Assembly: GCA_029449245.1 (NCBI GenBank) | Contig: JANATF010000007.1 | Span: 248,001-312,000, forward strand | DNA length: 64,000 nt | DNA from: Mortierella alpina | Lineage: Eukaryota > Mortierellomycota > Mortierellomycetes > Mortierellales > Mortierellaceae | Reading direction: 5' to 3' | Shown: positions 54,987-64,000 of the stretch, in pieces | Layout: each line of letters begins with the position of its first letter | How positions within the stretch are numbered: position 1 is the first letter of the stretch | The notes under the pieces: generated by a model | The model's input: the letters and a program-made list of their open reading frames with translations, nothing else | Told to the model about the DNA's origin: nothing | Database searches by the model: none | Made by a program: the position numbers and the translations under genes

Positions 54987-56533
54987 ATGTCAAAGAAGAA
55001 TAATGCACTAAAGAGGGAGCAGTACGGAACCCCCTTGCCCCTGCCCTGTCTGCAGGCACAACCTCAACTTCAAAAGCAGCAGCAGAAGCTGCAATGCCAA
55101 TCAAATGGGAAACTGTCGACCTGCAGCTCATGGTCTTCACCGCTTTCAGTGATTCAAGAAATCTTTCGTCTTTTCACATGGGCTGAACCAAGGATCCACA
55201 CGACGCTGAATCTCATTGAGGGCGACTTTCATCCTGGTGGGGAATCAGTGTGGGTGACACACCACCAGGATATGTCAAGACTCTTTCGGCAGGGCTTCTT
55301 TGGCAAAGGAACGCTCTCGCGAAGTGAGGCGACTTGGAGGCAGAGGAATACAACTGACTCTCAAGGTAAGGGAAAGGAACACCGATGTTTTGCTCGAGTG
55401 CATCTGCTTGACTTTTGAAGACTCACGACATAGTTTCCTGGAGTATATTTAGACATCTCACTCGAAGAGCTCACTCGACAGAGACGAATCGAGCGCGCAC
55501 AACTACGAAAAGATAAAAAACTCAAGGCACAGCAAGGAGACGTGACAGTGACCATTACTGCGACGCCTCCACAACAACAGCCGCCATCTGCGCCCTTATC
55601 CGCCAGAGCGACACCTTCCCTGGACATCGATGCCCACGGGGTCGATGACGAGAATTTTGAGCATTTGCAGCTTTCGTTGGAGGAGGCCTTCTTTCTAGTG
55701 TTTGCTGTAGAATGCCTAGCCATCTCGACGCCTGACACTGCAGCTATTGAGATCGAAGGCACAGCTAGTCATGCCTCCAAGCGCACACGCGCCATGTCTA
55801 TCCAGGAGTGCTGGTTACGTTTCGCAGAGGCATCGGTTCTCGTACCGAACAAGGAGATTTCTCCATCCACCAGTCAAGACCTTGTCCTGACGCCAGGAAA
55901 CCGTTTTTTTGTCCGATATGTCGCCTATCACTACTACCGGAGTCAGGGTTGGATCGTCAAGGACGGCCTCAAATACGGAACAGATTTTTTGCTATACAAG
56001 AAGGGTCTTGTCTTTGGACACTCGCAGTATGCAGTCCGGATCGTTCCCTGCAAGAGCACCGAGTTGGAAACTGGAGGCGCAGCAGTTCAGGACGGGAGGG
56101 AGTCTTTTGGCAATGGTGCAGCAACAACAACAACAACAACAGCAGCAGCAGCAGCAATACGGCCGTCGTCGTTCATGTCACCAAGTCCGGGAATGTGCGT
56201 ACCGCACGCGGTCTATTCCTGGCAGTGGCTGCTGACCCTGAATCGAGTCATTGCTCAGGTTCAAAAGGTAACGCTATGTTATGTTTCTTTGTTGTATTCT
56301 TAAGTGTCTGCTGTAAGGAGAGTGCCGTGAATATCCAGAAGATTGACCCTTCGTTTCACGTATTATCAATCATGGAACTGCGGGATATAGACGGTTATTC
56401 TATGCCATGTCATCCTGCCTTTAAATGCGACGAGGGAACAGCTGTCGCATCCTCGAACAGCATTGGCGCTGTACAAAGTGGTAGAGATTGGGATCAAACG
56501 CTTCATACCAGAGAGAAACAGGGCTTGAAATAA
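54987..56533 (+). CDS. SEN2: tRNA-splicing endonuclease catalytic subunit SEN2
   Basis: Exons 54987-55365 and 55453-56267 are firm. A last exon, 56318-56533, follows a proposed 50-nt intron (donor GTAACG). The catalytic triad is visible: Tyr in LKYGTDFLLY, His in LVFGHSQYAV and Lys in NRVIAQVQK. The N-terminal block EGDFHPGGESVWVTHHQDMS resembles SEN2 (WV...M..L...GFFGKG). SEN2 cleaves the 5' splice site of intron-containing pre-tRNAs in the four-subunit complex. Without the last intron the frame would read KVTLCYVSLLYS and stop at 56303; this also resembles the conserved final strand, so the C-terminus is uncertain. An acidic or Gln/Pro insertion and a CAA/CAG-encoded Thr/Ala run (about 56115-56160) are present. 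Confidence 0.85.
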
Positions 56534-56674
56534 AAAAAGAACAATGAACCACTAGCATCCTTTGTGAGTGAAATACGATGAGTATGTAATGTATTGAGTG
56601 GTCCGATTGTCTTTTGATGGCGGGAAGGGAGAGGGAACGAGAGAGAAGAGGGTGAGTCGTGCGGTTACAATGAT

Positions 56675-58369
56675 CTACAGCTTGCTCTTGGCGCCAATGA
56701 CACCGAGTTCACGGCCAATCTCAATAAAGGCGTCTGCGGCCTGACGGATCTGCTTCTCGGTGTGAGCAGCAGAGAGCTGGACGCGGATACGGGCCTCGCC
56801 CTTGGGGACAACGGGGTATGAGAATCCAACGACGTAGATGCCGCGCTGCAGCATCTTGTCCGCAAACTCGGCAGCCAGACGCGCATCGCCCAACATGACG
56901 GGAGAAATGGGGTGGTTATCGCCCTGGAAACACAAAATTGTCGTTGCAATGCGAGGATGAGGATCTGTCAGTTAACTGAAGAAATGAAAACATCCTAGGA
57001 GATCGCTTTTGAAAAATAGAGAACGATTCGCCATGCTTACCTTGATGGTGAATCCAGCCTCGCTGAGGAGCTTGCGGAACAAGGTGGTGTTGCCCCAGAG
57101 CTGGTCGAACAAGCCATTGGACTTTGCGCCCTCAATCAAATCCAAAGCCGCGCTAGCAGATCCAACGACAGCTGGGGGCAAACTGTTGGAGAAGAGGTAA
57201 GGGCGGGAGCGGTTGCGGAGAAGATCAATCATTTCCTTGCATCCAGTTGTGTAACCACCAGCGGCGCCTCCAAGAGCCTTTCCAAGAGTCGAGTTGATGA
57301 TGTGAACACGGTCCTGAACACCAAAGTGCTCTGCAGTACCACGGCCGTTAGGGCCCAAGAATCCTGTAGAGTGGCAGTCGTCGACAAAGATCAAGGCGTT
57401 GTACTTCTCGGCGATATCGCAGATCTTGTCGAGAGGTGCAATCTTGCCATCCATACTGAACACACCGTCGGTGGCGATCAGCTTCAGACGAGCACCAGCC
57501 TTGTCGGCTTCCTGAAGACGAGCCTCGAGCTCTATAGTTTTGTAAGGAAGATCGTTAGTCGATCTGATCAACGCCAAATAAAAAAGAAAGGATATCCAAT
57601 GCTTGATGACCCTAGTTCAAGTAGAAAATAGGTGGACGGTTTGTAGTGTAGCCGTACCATTCATATCGCAGTTCTTGTAGCGGAAACGCTTGGCCTTGCA
57701 CAGACGAATTCCATCAATGATACTGGCGTGGTTCAAGGCGTCAGAGATAACGGCGTCCTGGTCCGTAAGGATGGTCTCAAAGATTCCAGCGTTGGCGTCA
57801 AAGCATGAGGCATAGAGAATGGTGTCTTCTGTGCCGTAAAACTTTGTGAGCTGCTTTTCAAGATCCTTGTGGATGTCCTGTAGAGATTTGAGAAAGAAAA
57901 AGCACACTGTTTAGCCATCGCCAAATCCCCTCAATGGAAGCCTTGCAAAGCCCATATCTCTGCCTGCTACCAGGAGGTCTTCAAAATTTACCTGAGTACC
58001 GCAGATGAAACGAACACTGCTCAAGCCCGATCCGTGGGTATCCAAGAAGTGCTTTGAGCGCGCAATGACCTCTGGGTGATCAGCCAAACCCAGATAGTTG
58101 TTGGCGCAAAAGTTGACCTGGGGAGTGACCTTGCCGTCCTTGCCGGCGACCATGATTGCAGAGTTCTGGGGCGAGACAATGATGCGCTCGGACTTGTAGG
58201 TGCCAGCGGCCTTGATGGACTCGATTTCGGTCCTGAGGACCTGGTTGAATTGGGTTTGAGCCTTAGTGGTAGCCATTGTTCTGGAGGTGTTGCTGATGGC
58301 AGAGACGGGCGAGACAATGAGGCGGCGAGTGATGTTCAAGCTGGAGGGAGAGACGATGCGGCGAAGCAT
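56675..58369 (-). CDS. Glycine C-acetyltransferase (2-amino-3-ketobutyrate CoA ligase)
   Basis: Exons 58369-57992, 57877-57658, 57531-57041 and 56923-56675 encode 445 aa. The N-terminus ([20 protein letters not shown]) is a basic, Ser-rich mitochondrial presequence. Alpha-oxoamine synthase motifs follow: [65 protein letters not shown], and the PLP-Lys in [14 protein letters not shown]. The closing block is [16 protein letters not shown]. The enzyme cleaves 2-amino-3-ketobutyrate with CoA to glycine and acetyl-CoA in threonine breakdown. HGSG and SVRFICGTQ match KBL better than 5-aminolevulinate synthase or serine palmitoyltransferase. All expected residues are present. Confidence 0.94.
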
Positions 58370-60086
58370 ATTCGACAAGGTGGCAGCAACGGGGAATACG
58401 GGTGGAGAAGGAGAAAAGCGAACGTTTACGTTGTTCGCAGGCGGGAGTCGAGAGTGTGCGAAAAGAGTAGCTGACAAACCCTTGGGGCAGAAAAAATAAT
58501 AAACATCTGGTTTGCGTGCGTGGGAAACTGAAACCTTACCAGTCACTGGCCCGCATTTGGCTCGATCTTCATACGGGCGTGAAAAGAGAGAGAGACTCTC
58601 GCTCAATAATCGCGTCGCCTAATTTTTACGTGGCAGTTTTCTTTTTCATTGCTCGCCACTGCCATTGTCATTTCGAGGAGAAAAGGTTCGTTGTAGGCAG
58701 TGATTAAGGCCAATACTTCGGCTTAATAGGAGTTAAATTAGATAGTACTGTTGATTCCATGCGACATACATCTTGAGGCGAGGCATCTGATCTTGGAGCC
58801 ACAGAAAGCAGGGTCGTCTCGATGGTTTTGAGGTTGCTCGAGTCGCGGGTTGCGAAAGAAGAGGGCTTGCTCTAGTAACGACCATTTCTGGTTTCTTGAC
58901 ATCTTTCCATTACTGGAGGTGTTCAGAGAACAAGTTCGGGCCCTGAGCATGATGAGATGTGTTCCTTGGCCATGTCTGAACTCCAATATTCTTCAGTTGA
59001 TGATCGAGGTTCTCACAATTCCGAATGGGCAGGACTGGGATGGAAAGGAGTTCCATTGGGTCTTGCTGCACTGACACTGACCCAACCTGGTGAGCTTGTG
59101 GGAGACGTACAACGCCGGGGGAATGCCACCACCTGAACAAGAGTCGCACGAGTTGACGTCAAAGATTGAGTAAATAGAGCACCTTTGATCCTATACCCAC
59201 CACCTATCACGAATCTCTTCTCTTCTCTGATGACTTTGCTTCTCATCACGAATTGATTCATTTCAAATACCGGACATCGAGAACGAGTATCGCGTAATGT
59301 TGCGTGCGTTCCGGTCAAAAAGGTGGTATTGGATTTGGGTAAGTGCATTTGTAAAGAGATCTTTCTTTGATGCTTGGAAAAGTCATACGAATCGTGCTGT
59401 TGTGCACACGTTTGAGGACATTTAAACCTTCTTTCTGTACATGGTGCCACGAAGCCGGGAGCACGAGGGCGTAAAAAGAAAAGTATTCTCCCGCGCATAC
59501 ACAGAGGTATCAAGTATGCCAGGGTGGGCAAAATGTTCATCGCAATGTTCTTTTCCTATCTCATTCGTAGTCTTGTATTTTCCTTCCCTTTCAGTTGGAG
59601 GAGCATGTGTTTGGTCTACGAAATGGTCCTGCTAAAGTGGAATGATTAATAGTAGGAAGGCCAAGTCGTCTCTCCACGGAAAACACCTTTGATCACCCGC
59701 CGCGAAGCATGGCCGTAAAGTGTCATGAAAATGTGGAGAAGGAGCGAATGAACGCAAGGAACAAACAAATGCTAATTCTAATAGAGAAGCAAAATGCAGA
59801 CAGGCAGAGAGACAAACAAACAAATCAAAGGCAAGGGAAGCTAGGGAATACAAAGTAGTCAGCACAACTGTTTTCCAGCAGGAAAATCAACACCGACAAC
59901 CAAGAAGCAGCTCTCGGGTGCTTTCTGTTGAGTTCTCGGCTCTGATGATCCATTTTTTCTATTTCGTTTTGTTGTCGAATTCCTTTTGATCTTCGGCCCT
60001 CTTCCTTCTCTTCTCTTCTCTTCACTTCACTTCTTTTCCTCCTTCTCTTCACCTCTCTCCCTCCTATTGTCACACTCCAATTCGCC
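58370..60086. other. Intergenic region, no gene recognised
   Basis: Divergent upstream regions of the glycine acetyltransferase and SEC14-like genes. The longest open frame (59013-59540, minus, 175 codons) shows no motif and has Arg/His-rich random composition. CT-rich sequence before 60087 (TTCTCTTCTCTTC) fits a leader. Confidence 0.55.
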
Positions 60087-61562
60087 ATGTCTTTGAGCCC
60101 TACATACGTTCAGCCTGTCATCTCTACTGAAGGTCGTCTCGGCCACTTGAATCAAGAACAGATAGAAAAGTTGAAACAGTTCTGGGAGCGACTCTATGAT
60201 ATCTTTGATGGCAAGACTCCATTTGACCAGACTGCCCCGTCGTCCTTCAAGGGCCAAGCTCGTGACGAAGAAGGCGATGGCGCCCCAGCGCAAAAATCTG
60301 GGTGGTTTGGGCGCAGCAAGTCCGCCTCCGAGACCAGCACTGCTCCTGTGGCGCCCCGGTTCACCGGCAAAGAGTTATACAGGACGTTCTGGAAACTGAC
60401 AATGATGGATCATCCAGACTTGATTGTCCTCAAGGTAACAAAAAGTGAAGGGCTCAGATGGGCGAACTATGATGAGCCCATTCACTCATCGCTGTCATCA
60501 TTTCTCCCCTACCTCCAATAGTTCATTCGCGCGCGCAAGTGGGTTTTAGACGATGCCTTGAAAATGTTCTTGAATGCTCTCAAATGGCGCATTGTTGAGC
60601 GTCTAGACGAGCTGGTCGAGCTCTCCGATGTGGAGTTGGACGCGAAATATCCTAAATTCATTGAACAGATGCGTATCGGAAAGGGCTACCTCCGCGGTGC
60701 TGACCCTCTCGGTCGTCCCATGTCTGTGGTCAATACTCGTCTGCACCACAAGGCAGACCAACCTGCTGAAACGATCCACCGCTTCACACTTTATGTAAGT
60801 TTTGCTCATACTAGGTGGTGTGGTGATCACCGCATCTTGAACTATACTATATTTCATGCTCTGCTCACGAATCGCCGACCTTTTTTTTTTCTTTGTTTTT
60901 AATGTTGCTATTGCCTAAATGTGTCGTGATAGACAATGGAGTGTGGACGCACAGTCTTGCCTGTTGGGTCCGAAACAGTCATTGTCATCTTTGATCTCTC
61001 CAACTTTGGTCTCGACAACATGGACTGGGGCTTTGTCCGTCTCTTTGTCCAATGCTTCGAGTCCTACTACCCGGAGACGCTTGGAGTGTGTGTTGTCCAT
61101 CGAGCACCATTTGTGTTTTGGGGCCTGTGGAAACTGATCCAGCCTTTGCTTGACCCCGTGGTGGCCACCAAATTTGTCTTTACGCGTAACAACGCGGAGC
61201 TGCACAAGGTTATTCCTCGCGAGCGTTTACCTATTACCCATTACGATGGTCTGGACGACTGGAAATACCAGTATGTCCCTGCATCGGAGGGTGAGAATGA
61301 CTGCATGAAGGACTTGACAAAGAAGGAGGAGCTGCTGAACGAGAGGCAGGCACTCGAGACCAAATTTGATGTCATGACCCGGACTTGGATCAAGGAGGCT
61401 GGAAGCAAGAATTCGGACGAAAGAGACGAAATTGCCAAGGAGATGAGGGAACAGTACACGCGATTGAGTCCTTACGTCAGGGCTGTGAACTTGTACAAGC
61501 GGTGGGGCGTTGCAGTTGACGGAGAGGTCAACTGGACCTATAATGTCAAAGCCGAGGAGTAG
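60087..61562 (+). CDS. SEC14-like CRAL-TRIO lipid-binding protein
   Basis: Exons 60087-60434, 60522-60794 and 60933-61562 encode 416 aa. The CRAL-TRIO N domain (TFWKLTMMDHPDLIVLKFIR and ARKWVLDDALKMFLNALKWR) leads into the lipid-binding lobe (GADPLGRPMSVV, then VIVIFDLSNFGLDNMDW, then YYPETLGVCVVHRAPFVFWG). Such proteins transfer or present phosphatidylinositol and other lipids between membranes. The N-terminal 80 residues include a basic Ser/Ala/Thr-rich stretch (GWFGRSKSASETSTAP). After the fold, a charged helical region (about residues 320-385, KKEELLNERQALETKF) may be a coiled coil. Closest to the PDR16/CSR1 type by general layout; ligand unknown. Confidence 0.93.
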
Positions 61563-63003
61563 AGACGCATTCTCGTCCTCTGTTCCGTGGAAACGAGGGT
61601 GGGGCAGGCACGCTTGTCTTTGTGAGAATGGTTGTAGACACAAAGGATAGCTGCATAAAGAACTTGATTACCTGCGTTAGTTGTGTTAATCGTGTTGATG
61701 CCGTTTAAAACTTGAGGCACAATCGGCCGCGCGTGCCTCGGTGAACCGTGCACAATGCAGAGGCGCAAACTTTCGCTTGATTGGGCTTGCTTGCCAGATC
61801 CAGTACAATCGACTGCGGAAGGCGTTCTATGACTGTGGCATAGTTGTACTTGCTCGCGGCATCAATCATGAATTGTATGGTACAGTACATTAGGCGTTTG
61901 GGCAAAGGCTGTGTGAGCATTAACGGCCCAAATATTACTCCGGTTGATGCGCAGAAGAGGCCACGTATGCTTAATCGCAATACGAATTTTCCTCACCGCC
62001 GTTTTTTTTTCTACACACCTGAACAACATGACCCACCACCAATCATGCATTGTTCGGGTCGAATATCTGTTCCATCTGTTCCTGACCGCCACATATGCAA
62101 GCTAATGGGCACCACGCAGACATCCGAATCAAATCATGCACCCAAAATACGTTCTTTGGGCAGGAAGCGAAGGAGGAAGAAATTTGGTTTGCATGCACGC
62201 TGTCTGACAAGACCCGTGTTTTTTGCTTGGTGCTCGCACGGACACGACACAGTCATGAATGGAATGGGATAACCTTTTACCCACGCAGACACCAAGGGGA
62301 CGTAGCGCTATTCAAGTAAAATGGACCAATTACACCCTAGGCAAAGTCCGGTGTTCTTGGCTACAGCCTGCGGAAAGCAGACAATGAAGATAGGGGACAT
62401 GGCATGAATGACATGACGAAGCGGCGTTAAGCAAAGGGGATGGGATGGGTATGAAAAACGCTGCGCCGAATATGTTAAAGTTAACAGCGCTTAAGGCCAT
62501 TATACTTAATTGCCTCAGGCGAATGGAGGGAGAGGGTTTAGACACCTCCCCCTCCTTGCCCTCCTGCTACGTGCCGACCTGATGATAAAGGAGTCGAATT
62601 GTGCAATGCGCATTTTTGTCGCGCGAATCTGTCCGACCACTGTTTAAGCAGTCTCGCGGGGCACCTCCTTACATCGTGAGTAGTTAAGCGAGAAACCGGT
62701 TTGCTCGCCTTCTGATGGGTTCGCAGTTCCTTTCCTGGCGATTGTCGCCGTCAGTTGACTGCGTGGCTTCTTATATAAGGCGGACTGGCTCCTTTCTTCC
62801 TTTTTTTACATCATCCTCATCTTTATCATTCCTTCCCACACGGCTCTCCCATTCACGTTTGCACACGTCCAAAAGATTACTCTGTTCATCCTTCCTCGAC
62901 CACGACAGTGTGCTACACTAAGTTTATAAACTTAAAACCTTCATACCCCACACTCTTTTTGTTTTCAGCCCGGCGCCTTGTTACACAATACCACTTCGCC
63001 GCC
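61563..63003. other. Intergenic region and P450 promoter
   Basis: No gene is recognised. A TATA box (TATATAAG) lies at 62772-62779, about 225 nt before the P450 start, with a CT-rich leader after it. Confidence 0.55.
62772..62779 (+). promoter_or_regulatory. TATA box of the cytochrome P450 gene
   Basis: TATATAAG in the context GCTTCTTATATAAGGCGG, about 225 nt before the ATG at 63004. Confidence 0.5.
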
Positions 63004-64000
63004 ATGCTCACTTTACTCTCCGGCTCGACGAATATGGCTCCTACGGACGCCCTTAAGGTGGTCATCCCCTTAGGTCTTGGCCTTGCCTCTGCAGCCTACC
63101 TGACCATCAAGCTGACCACAGGCAACAGCTTCAGTACGGACAAGGTACACTCGGGAATCCACTCCAAAAAAGTCCAAGGAAAAAAATAAGCGAGATCTTG
63201 CTTTCCGACCCCTTTGCTCACTAGTACTGACCTCCTTATTGCTCTACACCCCTTGCTTCTCTATGATGCTAGTCTATTCCGATTGCGTCCCTTCGTCCTG
63301 GCGACGCAACCCACGACAATGAGTACTTTGAGGATCAGGACGCATTCCTGCAACGCTGCGAGGAGGAGTATGGGCCAGTGTTCAACATCTACTTTAGGGG
63401 CAAGTCTTTCACTGTGGTCTCTGGTCCTCAGATCCGAGAGGTCTTCTTGAACGACGACTTTTCATCCTCCGATGCGATAGAGGAGCTCACAGGCATGCGA
63501 ACATTCCTCATATCCATGATAAAGAGCAATCGCGAGACCGACAGCCGTGTCATCCATGAGATTGTAAGAGACAACATCTCGCCCAACCTTCCCTTGTTCA
63601 CACCCCGAATCGTCAAGGAGCTGGAGAAAAATTTGGAGAAAGAGCTGGGTGTTTGTCCAGCAGGAGAGGGCGGAAAGCTGGTTGAAAAGCCAGTGCTGGT
63701 TCTGCAAGAGATGGTTGCCAATGCAAGTACGTATTTTGACGCATGGTTTGGACAGACCATATCAATGTGGTTCTATTTACTCACCGAGTGATATACTCAT
63801 TCTCCTTCCGTAATCTATGTAGTGGCTAATATCTTTGTCGGACCTGAGATCGCCAAGTCCCGCAAGGTGATTGATACCTTCATCACTGTCACCGGTGACT
63901 TTGGAAAGATAATTGAACGCGGTATCCATCGCACCTCTTCTTGGAAAACGTTCCTCAAGCGCACAGAAATCAACGTTCTCAACCCGCTTCATGTCCATGT
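63004..64000 (+). CDS. Cytochrome P450, N-terminal part (continues beyond window)
   Basis: Exons 63004-63144, 63273-63726 and 63823 to the window edge give about 258 residues. A membrane anchor (VVIPLGLGLASAAYLTIKL, residues 19-37) is followed by a P450 N-terminal region: EEEYGPVFNIYFRGKSFTVV (beta 1 sheet), SGPQIREVFLNDDFSS, and after the third exon junction NAMANIFVGPEIAKS (helix F region) and a KTFL motif. The diagnostic I-helix, ExxR and heme Cys lie outside the window. The pattern resembles the mucoromycete P450 families with a GPE or GPD motif after VAN, but the family number cannot be given. ER-membrane mono-oxygenase; substrate unknown. Confidence 0.88.

Noticed and set aside
59013-59540. 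Minus-strand ORF of 175 codons between the glycine acetyltransferase and SEC14-like genes
   Set aside because: Composition is random-looking, with no conserved segment. It probably reflects chance openness.

Overview
The window looks like chromosomal DNA of an early-diverging filamentous fungus, most likely Mucoromycota and probably Mortierellomycota. I infer this from spliceosomal introns of mostly 50-500 nt with GTRNGN donors, a full set of eukaryotic housekeeping genes, a cobalamin-trafficking gene (MMADHC) that Dikarya normally lack, a bacterial-type LeuA, and a lipoxygenase-related gene. No marker in the window fixes the genus. Coding exons were read by hand, and splice sites were chosen from phase and family alignment.

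Layout. 1-3249 (-): 5' part of an intronless flavin amine oxidase fused to a lipoxygenase. 7041-8702 (+): ERI1-type exonuclease. 8845-10565 (-): glutaminyl cyclase ending in RDEL. 10892-12176 (-): MMADHC. 12639-19308 (-): MOT1/BTAF1 in eleven exons. 20542-21997 (+): PAP2 lipid phosphatase. 22195-24266 (+): casein kinase 2 alpha. 24941-27513 (+): mitochondrial-type DEAD-box helicase. 27738-28600 (+): SDF2-like MIR protein. 30608-31165 (+): secreted protein with a triple repeat. 32712-33607 (+): CAP/PRY1 protein. 33918-35190 (-): quinone oxidoreductase-like MDR protein. 35697-36448 (+): CTF8.

The stretch 36.8-41.2 kb is a near-perfect 4.4-kb inverted repeat: two 1752-bp arms around a 914-bp loop. 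Each arm holds an eight-copy 37-bp tandem array, and the loop holds a solo LTR with a 5-bp target duplication. After it come LeuA (42403-44442, +), a small secreted peptide gene (46024-46422, +) and tRNA-Gly(GCC) (46624-46694, -).

The stretch 46.8-50.1 kb is a mobile-element graveyard. It contains a 5'-truncated LINE with a poly-A tail and a 20-bp target duplication, an interrupted ORF, a ubiquitin-protease N-terminal fragment, and the C-terminal exons of a Fanzor/TnpB-like RNA-guided nuclease. A UUCG hairpin lies just downstream of the nuclease stop codon.

Housekeeping genes resume with striatin (51219-54817, +), SEN2 (54987-56533, +), glycine C-acetyltransferase (56675-58369, -), a SEC14-like protein (60087-61562, +) and the 5' half of a cytochrome P450 (63004 to the window end, +).

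These genes do not form a pathway cluster. The strongest leads are the amine oxidase-lipoxygenase fusion, the foldback-like palindrome, and the Fanzor remnant with its downstream hairpin.
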